A stretch of DNA of 64,000 nt, from positions 1 to 64,000 of the forward strand of contig CBDCWQ010000017.1 in assembly GCA_965223435.1 (NCBI GenBank), in the 5' to 3' direction. Numbering within the stretch: the stretch's first letter is position 1; the number at the start of each line of letters is the position of its first letter. The position numbers were made by a program, and so were the translations under genes. Of the stretch, positions 1 to 9,301 are shown piece after piece. A model generated the notes under the pieces. It searched no databases, was not told the origin of the DNA, and saw nothing but the letters and a program-made list of their open reading frames with translations. The stretch comes from CBDCWQ01 sp965223435 (lineage in GTDB: Bacteria > Myxococcota > Kuafuiibacteriia > Kuafuiibacteriales > Kuafuiibacteriaceae).

Positions 1-1
1 C

Positions 2-3000
2 GGTGAGCCTGTGGGGCCTTATGTGTACCGCATCGAAGAAACGTATAGCTACGAACCGTCTTTACACGTCGATGACGAAACGGTCAGCATCGTGGCCCGT
101 CAGGCGCGCATGTGGGACAACAAATCGGTCCCCAACCCCCATTGGGAAGCCATGATGCAGTCGCCGGTGTACAGCGATGACATCGTAGAGCGGCTGCGCC
201 CCACGCGGTTGGTGGTCGGGTGGAGAAGCACGTGGAAAAAAGCCTACGAAGCCGGCGATGAGGGGCGCTATGCAGCTTTAGGATACACCCATCAGTTTCA
301 CTATGATGGCACCTGGCACCGCCAACAAGTCATCCAGGTTGCGCAACGGCCGCTTCAAGAAGATGCCTGGGCGGAACACGCGCGTGCGCCGTGGAAACGA
401 GGCATGTGGTTGAATGACCGCGAGGCGAATTGGCGCATTGCGGTCGTGGACGATGGGTTTCCGTCAGAAGGTGTACCCTCCCATCCGAAACTTTCCAGTG
501 CGCCGGGCGGCGTTTTGGTGGCGGTCTACGAAAAAGGGCCCTCATCGAACCCCAACGAGCCGGGACAGAATCCGCTGTACGCCGCGCATTCGGCCAACGG
601 TGGACGCACCTGGTCGCCGCCTGTGGCGGTGGGTAAAGGCTATCTACCGGCCGTGGCCACCGCCGCCACGGGCGAGCTCAACATGGTATTCTACGCGGCC
701 AAGGCCCAAGAAGCCGATTCCGAAATTCGGGTGGTTCGCAAACTTGAAGCGCAGGACTACAGCGTGGCCCAAAAAATCAACCGTGGGTCGCCTGCGCCCG
801 TCCATTGGAAAAGCCACGGGGAAGACCGAGACCGCCTGCCCGGCGCGCCTTCTTTGAGTGCCCACGAAGAACTCTTTTTCGCCGCCTGGGTTCGGCGTGC
901 CCGAGACGGACAATCCACGGACCGCATTGTGACCACCCGTGCGTCCGATGTGACGACGTTTTCCCACCTCGACGTTGCCCTTGCGGATCAATGGACCCGT
1001 GGGCAAAGCGCGTCGGTCACCGTCACCGCCCAGAACAAATTTCACATGCGGCTGGCCACCCAAGAGCAGGTAAAGCTTTCGAGCCCAAGCCAGGACCGCC
1101 AAAACGCAGGTTCATCGCAGGTTTCGCCCGCGCGCGGTGCGGCGAGTGGTGGTTCTTCGGGCTTCCAAGCCACCGGTGGCCGCGCTTCTCGCACCGCGCC
1201 CACCCTCAGCGCCTCGCCCTCCAGCAGGGTCGAGCCTGAGCCATCGTCCTTCGCGCTTCACCTTCACGAGGGCGTGGGTCAGGTGGTGATGACCGCCGGG
1301 GCAAGCGGTGTGTCCGGCGCCTTGGGTGAAACGTCGGTGTCGGACCTTTACTTCACCGCCGCGTTGGCCGAGGCGGAGCCGGGCGGTGGCTTCGGAGCGC
1401 GGGTCAGCTTGGTGCCGGGGCACGTGGGGGGCAACTACGAAAAGGCGGTGACGCTCCGTGACGGATTGCTCAGGCGAACGACGGATGAGGCTACCGGCCA
1501 AGAATTCTACTACCAAGTCGAGTATCGGCCCGACGAAAGCAAAGAGGAGGCCGTGCGGCAGATGGACGACCTTCTCGATCCGGGCTTTTTCGACCAACCC
1601 CAGTACCGCGATTCTCGCCACCTCGCCGGCTTCCGTCGGGTGTGGGCGTACACCCAAGGCATTGCGTTGGCCCAGTTCGCCCGTATGCCGGCGCGCTACG
1701 GCCGCGAGGCTCGCGGTCTGGCCCGGTACATTTGTCACCACGCCGTGCGGCAAGAAAACAGCGACGTCATTTTGGGGTGGCCCTTTTCTTGGAATACCGA
1801 CGGCGATGATTGGCGAGACGCCCGCTTGGTCACCGGGGCCAACGCTTGGGTGATTCAGGGGCTGGGGGTGTTTGTCGCCTCCCCTGCCTACGAAAACGCA
1901 GACCCAGAAGATCGGGTTCGACTGAAGGCATGCTACCACCAAGCGCTGATTGGGCTCGAGGACCACCGTCATCGGCTTGTGGTGAGTGAGAGCCGGATGG
2001 GCAGCATCATGACCGCGGGTTACAGCACCCAGGGTCTCGAAAACGTGTCCACACCTTATCTTTTGGCCTCTTCGGGGGCGTTTGGTGCGCTCGACGGGTC
2101 GCACCGATTCTTGTACTACAGCGTGCTCGACGCCATCGGTTACGGCGCCTTTGCGCCGACCCACGTGCGGGTGTGTCACGAGGCGCCCGACGAAGACTGT
2201 TACGCGCTTTCTACCGCCGACCCCGCTTGGCAGGACTACGAGATAGACGAGGCCGAATGGACGCTTTTGAGGCGGCGGGTGTTGGCCTCCAACGTGGTCA
2301 CCGAGCATAACCTCGACGTGCTCAGCGTGCTCAATCACGCGCTGGTGCACGCGGACGCCGTCGGGCCCGACGGCATCGACGAACGGCGTCGTTGGCGGCA
2401 GAAACTCCAGATTTGGCGTGATGAGCTTCGAGACGGCACCTTCGAGCTCTTGTGGGATGCCGAGGGCTGGAAACAAGAGTTTGCCGAAGTGTTGGCCGAG
2501 CTCGAGACCAGGCCTGCATCCCAGGCGCTCACCGATGCGCAGGCCAAGGCCCAAGAAAAAAGAATGGCGGCCATGGAAAGCGCGCTTCAGAGCGGGGGTT
2601 TGGGCCGGGTGATCACTGGGGGTCTCCTCTTTCAAGAAGGGGAAGGTCAGGGGCGTTTCGAAGCGAGTCGCCACACGGCCATCGACAACTGCAGCTGGCT
2701 CTCGCTTTCGGTCAACTACGATGATCTCGAAGACGGTCTTGCGGACGGTTACTCGCTGTACACCGAACGCCTTGCGCTCTGTCTCGAGTACACCATCCTT
2801 CAGTACGCCAAAGACTTGAGCTACGGAGAGGACGGGTGTTCACCCGACACCGCCAGCTGTCCGCCCAAGCGAACCTACCGAGGCACCCACTATTTTCAGA
2901 ACAGCTTTCGGGATACCTATATCGAGCCGAGCGAGCTTCAAGAGTCTTCGTACCACCTCGAAGCCACCATGGGTCTGATCTTGGGGCTCTATCGGTTCGC

Positions 3001-6000
3001 CCACGCGCGACCCGACCATCCCGCGTCCGAAGCCTTCCTCGAGGAAGCCCAGAGTTTGTGGGCGGGGGCGCAGGCGTTTGTCCGCGACCATGGGTTTGTG
3101 TACTCGAGTCAGCGCATCCAAGACCTCTCGGCGATTTTGGTCTCCAGCACCGCACTGGTTTGGTTCATCGATGTGTATGATTATCTCGACGCCGAAGACC
3201 GGGGTCACGACGAACCGCTTAAGCCCTATGACCGGGTGGGGGAGGCGGCCCGTCACGCGTTGCGAGGGCTAGACGAAGCCCTTCAAACCTATCGTGCTTC
3301 CGGGGGCGAGCTTGTCGAGTCCGGCCTGACCCGAAGCGAAAAAGCGCCCTATACGCTTTTGGTCGACCAGGCGCTGGCGCTGCTCGTCGCCAGCCATACG
3401 GGTGACGAAGAGGGTGCGGCCTCTTTGGCTTTGGGATTGCTTTCGATGCGCGGCGATGCGTTTTGGCCGGCTGTTTATCGCGAGAGCCTTGAGCCCATCT
3501 TTCCTGAACGGCAAAGCCTCGAAGGTCAGATGGTGGCCCTCTATGCCTTGGCTCGCTTTATGGACCAAAACCCAGACACGGATCTGGAGGACGAGGTGGC
3601 CTCGGTGCTGGCCTCGGACCTCAACGTTTTGTTGGATCGCCATGTGGTCCTCGATGAGAGCCCCCTTTCGGGTCTCTTTCGGAGGCCTGAGGACCCCACG
3701 ACGGCCTCCCTCGAAGACAACCTCATGGCGTATTTTGCCCTCGACCTGGTGGGAAGGCGGCTGGCGGATACGGCCGCCGGGCCATCGTTTGCCCAAAGCA
3801 AGGTCGATTTGGGTCACCGCTTGGCTGAGCTTTGCGGTCTCGAGGATGGGGCCATCCCCGCGCGATGGGTCGGCGAATGGGGAATGGATCGCAGCGCCTT
3901 GGACGGCTTTAAGGCCTTGAAGCCCTGTGCCTTGTTTGCTTTTCATATCGGCGCCAGCGAGGCGGCGCTCAGCTTGGTCGAGGCGGGCGAAGCGGTTCTT
4001 GCCCCCCAAGAGTGGTATCGAAGTGAGCCGGCCGAAGTCGCTTCACAAAGCGGCAGCCAAGAGACGCACCGTTTCTCGGTGCACCAGATCTTTGGGCTGT
4101 TGGCCAAGCGGGGGCTGGCATCGTTCGACCCGCGGCAGGATGAAATTGTGCGGGTTGAGCTTGCCCACCAGCGCCCGGGCCCGGGTGTTCTCAGCCAAGC
4201 GTTGGCCGCGATTTTGGTCGATGACCCCCGGGGCGTTTTTGGGGTGCACGCCGCGCCCTTGACTGGGGCTGCGGCCACCCGAGGGGCCTTTCGGTTTGCG
4301 CCTGCGCACTACGGCGCGGTCACTCGAGTCCTCGGCAATCGCTTCTTGGAGGCGGTGGCCGCTCTTTTGGCCGCCGATTATCGGGCTACGCGCTTCGATA
4401 CCCTTTTGACCGAGATGGTCGTGCTCCAAGAGGCCTACGATGACGTCTTCGACATCCAGACGCCTGGCTCCCGAAACACGCGTTTTTCGATGATGAGAAA
4501 CACCCTCAAGACGGGCCTGTGTGCGCCCCAAGCGTTGGTCCAGCGGGCCTCGCTGTCGCTCGAGGCCCGCCTGGGGTTTGGCTGTGAGACTGCGATGGTG
4601 ATGTTGGGGCGTCTTTTTCGGGCTCGAGGCATCAGCGGGGGGACAGATGCCTGGATTTCGACCATTGAAGGCAACGAGGGCGGCTCGTGGCAGACGCTGC
4701 TCGCCAAGCTCACCGCTGTGCGTGAAGCGCAGGCGGGTGAAGAGCAGGCACTGGCTGGCGCCCTTTACCTCGGTGCCGAAAGCGCTTGGTTAAACCAAGA
4801 ACCCGCGAGCTACACGTTCTTGCGAGAAGCGGTTCGGCCTGCGTTTTCAGAGGGCGTTTCGATCGTCGAGGTTCGCCGCGCGATTCGTGAACGCACCAAG
4901 TCCGCGCTCGAGTCCGGCCTAGGGCATGGGGAGCCCAAGAACCCGATCGTATATGCGCTTGGTGACATCGACCCCATTCACGCCTTCAACCCCGGGTCGC
5001 CTCACTACTGGAAACGAAGCGCCATCGAGCTCCGGTTGGTTTTGTCCCGCGCCCAGCAACGTGAAGTCGAGTTTGTACTTCGTGGCGCCCCCGTGCCTCA
5101 GCCCGCATTCCCGCTGAGTCAAACCCATGCCCAAAACGTTCGTTTTTTGCGGCGTTGGTTCAATACTCAGATGGGTGGCGATTTGGCCCACTTGGCCGAA
5201 GCGGCGGGTGTGGCCCCCGAACACCGGGCTTCTTGGCTGAGTTCGGTACACCGCATGCTCCGAACCGGTGTGGTGCCTCGGCCGGACGCCGTGGCGCTTT
5301 TGTCGGCGCTCGGACTGGGGGCCGACGTCTGGAACGACGAGATAGCTTTTGAAGCCCATCCTTTTGAGATGTTTCACGGGGTCGCCTCGGGCCAACGCCC
5401 GGGGCATGCGCGGGCGAGTGGCGGTCTTTGGGGTGAGCCCACGCTTGCGTTTGGCTACACGCAACCGTTCATCGGTCCGGTCCACGACACCAGCATTGAC
5501 GAGGGCTTGCTGGGAGAGCGCAGGCTCTTGCAGACCGCAGTCGCCACCGACGTCATCATATCACCGCTGTCAGGTGGTAAGGGGCACATCGCGTTGGTGC
5601 AGGAACGGCACCAGTGTCTCTTTCGCCTCGAGAACCGCGGGCCGGGACGGGTTCGGTATCAAGTCTACGTGGGGGGTGTTCCTTTTGGTTCGGAGCTGAG
5701 CGTAGGCGAGGAGGAGACAGAGGTCGGGCTCGTGGGTGCTCGAACGGTCGAGGTTTGTGCTTTGGCGCCCAAAACCGGAGATCGGGAGGCTCTCATCGAG
5801 GTCAAGAACCTCAATACGGGCGAACGGTTTCCGTTTGTGTTTCCGGTCGAGGCCTCGGGTCGCTGCGAACCCGAAGCTTCGGTCTCCCCTGAAGAGGCTG
5901 TCAACATGGACGCCGGCGATGCGTGGCGACTGGAATCCTTTGCCACCACCGATTGCGGTGATAGCTGGGTGCTCCACCCGGTCCAAGGGGGCTCCCAGAA

Positions 6001-9000
6001 TGCGTCATTCGTACCGGTTCGGACCGGTCTTTTGGGGGCGATGCGTGCGGTTCGAGCCGTGCGGAGTGCGAAACAGATATTGCAAGGCACACCAGGGGCC
6101 CACCGAGGTACGCAGGCCGGACTGTCGATGGAAGAGGTGATGGGCATCATTGCGGGCGTGGGTCTAGGAGGTGTTGCAGGAACGGCGGCGCCAGACCTCG
6201 AGAAAACGCGTTGGACATCCATGAGACTCTTTGAAAGTCCTCCAAAGGGGTCTTGGACCCTGGTCGGTTGGGTCTCGGCCTGGGATGTCTTTGTCGAAAG
6301 CGAAGAAGTTGTTCGTGGGCTCCCCTTGTACAAGCGAAACCGAGACGGTGAGTGGACTGAGTCTGGCCACTTTGAGGCGCGCGGTATCTACGGGCTCGTC
6401 CAGCCTCTGGTGTACTCCGGTCCGAGGCTTCCGATCGTCCATCCATCGATCCCCCTTTTTGGGCACGACATCCGTTCGAAGATGGCCGTATATGCCTATA
6501 GAGGTCGGGTCGTTGTGAACGCGGGTGCCTCACAGGCGGGGGGCGCGCCCAGTGAGACAGAGTCGGGCGAAACGAGTCCGGTCGTCTCGGCCGACGAGAA
6601 AATCCAGGCTGCGGTGAGGCAATTTTTGGCCGAACTGTACTTTAACCTGACGACCTCGCTGCTCACCAAGGAGGAGCTGAAGGCGCTCAAGTCCCAGCTT
6701 CGCAAAGACTATCTCAGCGGAAGAATTGACCGGCCGACCTTGGAGGCCCGGTTCTTGAAACTGGTGCGCGTGAATGACATCGTTGCCGAGCTCTACGGGA
6801 GCCGGCTGGTGCGCCGAACTCTGGCAACGGGGCAGATGAGCGAGACGCGACTCCTCGAAAGCATGGACGCAGAAGTCGAGCAACACCTTCGTGATGTGAA
6901 ACAGGCGTTGCAGGCTTACCCAAATGGGGGCTCGCCGGACATCCCTGAGGATAAGCGGGTTTTGATGAATGAGCTGGTCGATGTTCTCGGGTCCATTAAA
7001 ACTTGGCTGCCTGCGTCTGGCGAAGGTGCGCAACTTCCGGCGATACCTGAGGTGCTCCCAGCGCCTGTGCCGATTCCGACGGCCTGGTGGCACAAGGACT
7101 ACCGTATCGCCGTTCCCTTTGATGCCCATTTTTGGAAGACCTTGGAACCGCATCTATTGAGCCACGCCGGCCCAGCCCATAGCGTTCTCGTAGACTTCTT
7201 GAACGGATTGAAGGCGCACGCGGGCTATCAGGCCTTTCTTGAAGACAATGAGCACGACATCATTTTTGTGCCCAACAGCGAGTGGCTGAATGACCCCCTG
7301 TTCACAGATGAGCAGGGCGGCGCAGTCATTTCTGACAAACATTATATGGCCATTCCTAAGTATGTCAGGATGCCCGACCGAAACATCGACTTCACCCACA
7401 ACCTCACGCGCCTAGAAGTCTGGCTCTCCGTCGTTTTCTCTGGGGTTTTGACGGTGCTTGTCGAAAGACAGTTTATCAAGCTCCAGAAGGTGGGTCCTGC
7501 GTCCGTAGCGTTCGAGCTGGGCGGAATGAAGTTTAAGGTTGAAGAGCATCTCCATTCGGTTCATCGAATTAACGTAGAGGCTGCGCTCGACGGGCTTTTC
7601 AAGAAGCCCCATTGGTTCTCAAGACCACCTTCCGAAATCGATACTTCATCAGGCGATTGGGCGTCTCTGAATACCATGCTGGTTCGGGGTTTGGTGCCGG
7701 AACTCGATCTCCAGCGCGACAAGTTTGTGTACGAAGATTCCTTTTTGGTGGACGATACGACCCTCAACCGTGTGTATAAAGCGCCATTGGATCTCCGCAT
7801 AGACTTTAGGGGCCGGCCCGGCATCGACTTTGGCAGTCTGGAGCAGAGCAACGCGCAGTTGAGAGGTCTGCGTGTTTACGACTTGAGCACCGTCTACGGA
7901 GCTGCGAAATCCCTGTATGCTCCCGTGTGGTACGCCGAGGCGACGCTCGAAATCAGTCGAGGGAACACGGTGACCGTATTCTTACTGGTGACAGACACTG
8001 AGACCAGCTCCCCGAACATCGCGATGCGTGTGGCTCCCAGTAAAAAAATCCGCGATGACGCCCTTTGGCTCTTCGAGCAGCGTCACGTGGGCTCCGATCT
8101 CAGACAACAATTGATTTCAGCCCTTGCTGACGCGCCTATGGTAAGAGACCCGGAGAAAGTGAGAGCGGCTTTGGGGCTCAACGCCGGGGACCATGTGAGC
8201 GTGTTGGCTCCGATTGCGCATGGGGCGATGAGCCGAGCGCGAATCGATGAACTCTTCGAAACGAATCTCTTTCTTTATCACTTGCTGTCTTCCACCCAGT
8301 TCTTGGATCGGGAAGAGGGCCTGGCCGAAAGCATACTGTTGCCGCCCATGTTTGCTCTTCAAGTGGGTCAAGGACCAGTCGCCGGAGGAGAGTTTGTTTA
8401 TCTTCCAGAATTCGAAGGTATTCTCAAGGTCAAGCTCCTCCACGAAGACAAGATCTCCGACCTCAAACGCTACTACACCATTGGCTTGTACCATGAGATG
8501 ATTCACGCTCTCCATCTGCGACTCCTAAGGCGTGACTTCAACTACTTGGAGATTGTGGAGCACTTTCGAGAGGACCCCTTCCTCCTCGAGTTCATGCTTC
8601 CACTATACTCTATGGCGGGCCAGAAGCTTGATCGAACCCACACCGACATCGAAGCAGCGCGTCTGTTTGCTTTGGAAGCGACGGCCTGGTACCTCGGCGC
8701 GTTCGAACAGGTGCTTCATGGCTCACCTGGCCGGACAGCACCGTTCGAGTTCAATGATGTCTCAGAACTTTTTGGCCTGAAAGACCTTGTAGAGAGTATG
8801 TTTCCCGGTGCAAGTCTAAAGCCCTGGCCCATTAAAATGGTGATTCGCCCGAGCTCGCTCTTGCTCTTCAGCAAATGGGGTTTCTTGCCGGCTTTTGTCG
8901 AGGATGTTCTGCGTGGCTTTGGCTATGACGAACATGACCCCGCATGGCACAGCACCGAAGAGCAGAAAGCCGTTCTTCGCGAAATACTTCGAATCGAGAA

Positions 9001-9034
9001 CGAATGGAAACGGGTACGAGAACAGGAGCGATAG
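2..9034 (+). CDS. Giant exported protein A, 5'-truncated by window: BNR propeller, alpha/alpha regions, C-terminal HEMIH metallopeptidase
   Basis: The frame is open from base 2, so the first roughly 500 residues, including any signal peptide, lie upstream. Residue numbers count from the GTG at 11. The visible part starts in a sialidase/BNR-like propeller (Asp-box SANGGRTW near residue 194). A helical toroid-like region follows at about 540-1060, with WAYTQGIALAQ, GWPFSWNT, EHNLDVLSVLNHAL and HTAIDNCSW. A second helical repeat region shared with protein D lies at about 1110-1650, an XRE-like helix-turn-helix stretch near 1710-1780 and an Ig-like segment near 1860-1950. Hydrophobic Gly-rich segments occur near 2040 and 2470. 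The C-terminus carries HEMIH at about 2828-2832, a zincin active-site motif, with acidic residues downstream (DIEAARLFALEATAW) as possible further ligands. I infer an extracellular or delivered protease. Start and full length are unknown; the domain folds are inferences. Confidence 0.85.
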   Translation, partial: GEPVGPYVYRIEETYSYEPSLHVDDETVSIVARQARMWDNKSVPNPHWEAMMQSPVYSDDIVERLRPTRLVVGWRSTWKKAYEAGDEGRYAALGYTHQFHYDGTWHRQQVIQVAQRPLQEDAWAEHARAPWKRGMWLNDREANWRIAVVDDGFPSEGVPSHPKLSSAPGGVLVAVYEKGPSSNPNEPGQNPLYAAHSANGGRTWSPPVAVGKGYLPAVATAATGELNMVFYAAKAQEADSEIRVVRKLEAQDYSVAQKINRGSPAPVHWKSHGEDRDRLPGAPSLSAHEELFFAAWVRRARDGQSTDRIVTTRASDVTTFSHLDVALADQWTRGQSASVTVTAQNKFHMRLATQEQVKLSSPSQDRQNAGSSQVSPARGAASGGSSGFQATGGRASRTAPTLSASPSSRVEPEPSSFALHLHEGVGQVVMTAGASGVSGALGETSVSDLYFTAALAEAEPGGGFGARVSLVPGHVGGNYEKAVTLRDGLLRRTTDEATGQEFYYQVEYRPDESKEEAVRQMDDLLDPGFFDQPQYRDSRHLAGFRRVWAYTQGIALAQFARMPARYGREARGLARYICHHAVRQENSDVILGWPFSWNTDGDDWRDARLVTGANAWVIQGLGVFVASPAYENADPEDRVRLKACYHQALIGLEDHRHRLVVSESRMGSIMTAGYSTQGLENVSTPYLLASSGAFGALDGSHRFLYYSVLDAIGYGAFAPTHVRVCHEAPDEDCYALSTADPAWQDYEIDEAEWTLLRRRVLASNVVTEHNLDVLSVLNHALVHADAVGPDGIDERRRWRQKLQIWRDELRDGTFELLWDAEGWKQEFAEVLAELETRPASQALTDAQAKAQEKRMAAMESALQSGGLGRVITGGLLFQEGEGQGRFEASRHTAIDNCSWLSLSVNYDDLEDGLADGYSLYTERLALCLEYTILQYAKDLSYGEDGCSPDTASCPPKRTYRGTHYFQNSFRDTYIEPSELQESSYHLEATMGLILGLYRFAHARPDHPASEAFLEEAQSLWAGAQAFVRDHGFVYSSQRIQDLSAILVSSTALVWFIDVYDYLDAEDRGHDEPLKPYDRVGEAARHALRGLDEALQTYRASGGELVESGLTRSEKAPYTLLVDQALALLVASHTGDEEGAASLALGLLSMRGDAFWPAVYRESLEPIFPERQSLEGQMVALYALARFMDQNPDTDLEDEVASVLASDLNVLLDRHVVLDESPLSGLFRRPEDPTTASLEDNLMAYFALDLVGRRLADTAAGPSFAQSKVDLGHRLAELCGLEDGAIPARWVGEWGMDRSALDGFKALKPCALFAFHIGASEAALSLVEAGEAVLAPQEWYRSEPAEVASQSGSQETHRFSVHQIFGLLAKRGLASFDPRQDEIVRVELAHQRPGPGVLSQALAAILVDDPRGVFGVHAAPLTGAAATRGAFRFAPAHYGAVTRVLGNRFLEAVAALLAADYRATRFDTLLTEMVVLQEAYDDVFDIQTPGSRNTRFSMMRNTLKTGLCAPQALVQRASLSLEARLGFGCETAMVMLGRLFRARGISGGTDAWISTIEGNEGGSWQTLLAKLTAVREAQAGEEQALAGALYLGAESAWLNQEPASYTFLREAVRPAFSEGVSIVEVRRAIRERTKSALESGLGHGEPKNPIVYALGDIDPIHAFNPGSPHYWKRSAIELRLVLSRAQQREVEFVLRGAPVPQPAFPLSQTHAQNVRFLRRWFNTQMGGDLAHLAEAAGVAPEHRASWLSSVHRMLRTGVVPRPDAVALLSALGLGADVWNDEIAFEAHPFEMFHGVASGQRPGHARASGGLWGEPTLAFGYTQPFIGPVHDTSIDEGLLGERRLLQTAVATDVIISPLSGGKGHIALVQERHQCLFRLENRGPGRVRYQVYVGGVPFGSELSVGEEETEVGLVGARTVEVCALAPKTGDREALIEVKNLNTGERFPFVFPVEASGRCEPEASVSPEEAVNMDAGDAWRLESFATTDCGDSWVLHPVQGGSQNASFVPVRTGLLGAMRAVRAVRSAKQILQGTPGAHRGTQAGLSMEEVMGIIAGVGLGGVAGTAAPDLEKTRWTSMRLFESPPKGSWTLVGWVSAWDVFVESEEVVRGLPLYKRNRDGEWTESGHFEARGIYGLVQPLVYSGPRLPIVHPSIPLFGHDIRSKMAVYAYRGRVVVNAGASQAGGAPSETESGETSPVVSADEKIQAAVRQFLAELYFNLTTSLLTKEELKALKSQLRKDYLSGRIDRPTLEARFLKLVRVNDIVAELYGSRLVRRTLATGQMSETRLLESMDAEVEQHLRDVKQALQAYPNGGSPDIPEDKRVLMNELVDVLGSIKTWLPASGEGAQLPAIPEVLPAPVPIPTAWWHKDYRIAVPFDAHFWKTLEPHLLSHAGPAHSVLVDFLNGLKAHAGYQAFLEDNEHDIIFVPNSEWLNDPLFTDEQGGAVISDKHYMAIPKYVRMPDRNIDFTHNLTRLEVWLSVVFSGVLTVLVERQFIKLQKVGPASVAFELGGMKFKVEEHLHSVHRINVEAALDGLFKKPHWFSRPPSEIDTSSGDWASLNTMLVRGLVPELDLQRDKFVYEDSFLVDDTTLNRVYKAPLDLRIDFRGRPGIDFGSLEQSNAQLRGLRVYDLSTVYGAAKSLYAPVWYAEATLEISRGNTVTVFLLVTDTETSSPNIAMRVAPSKKIRDDALWLFEQRHVGSDLRQQLISALADAPMVRDPEKVRAALGLNAGDHVSVLAPIAHGAMSRARIDELFETNLFLYHLLSSTQFLDREEGLAESILLPPMFALQVGQGPVAGGEFVYLPEFEGILKVKLLHEDKISDLKRYYTIGLYHEMIHALHLRLLRRDFNYLEIVEHFREDPFLLEFMLPLYSMAGQKLDRTHTDIEAARLFALEATAWYLGAFEQVLHGSPGRTAPFEFNDVSELFGLKDLVESMFPGASLKPWPIKMVIRPSSLLLFSKWGFLPAFVEDVLRGFGYDEHDPAWHSTEEQKAVLREILRIENEWKRVREQER

Positions 9035-9301
9035 CAAGCGCGCCTATTCCCTCGAGTCCGCTGTTGTCGGAGGCGAAGCGCCCCAAAAGACAGAGGGCCG
9101 GATGCTACGGTCTGCGTTGGGCCCCGTCGGTCTTACAATACCCTTCATCCAGATGTGAAACCGGTTTTGAGGCCTTCTATCGGTGTTCCTAACGGTGTTT
9201 GATTCATGCGAGTGCGCAATACATGCGGCGACAAAGTGTGCGTTTGTGACAAGCTTTTTACTCATCGCTGGCCGGCTCTCGTGACAAGACGCGACGACTG
9301 A

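Noticed and set aside
1112..2674. Long minus-strand ORF (520 codons) opposite gene A
   Set aside because: Lies antisense to a frame with strong family conservation; His/Gly/Arg-rich composition typical of a shadow frame in high-G+C genes.
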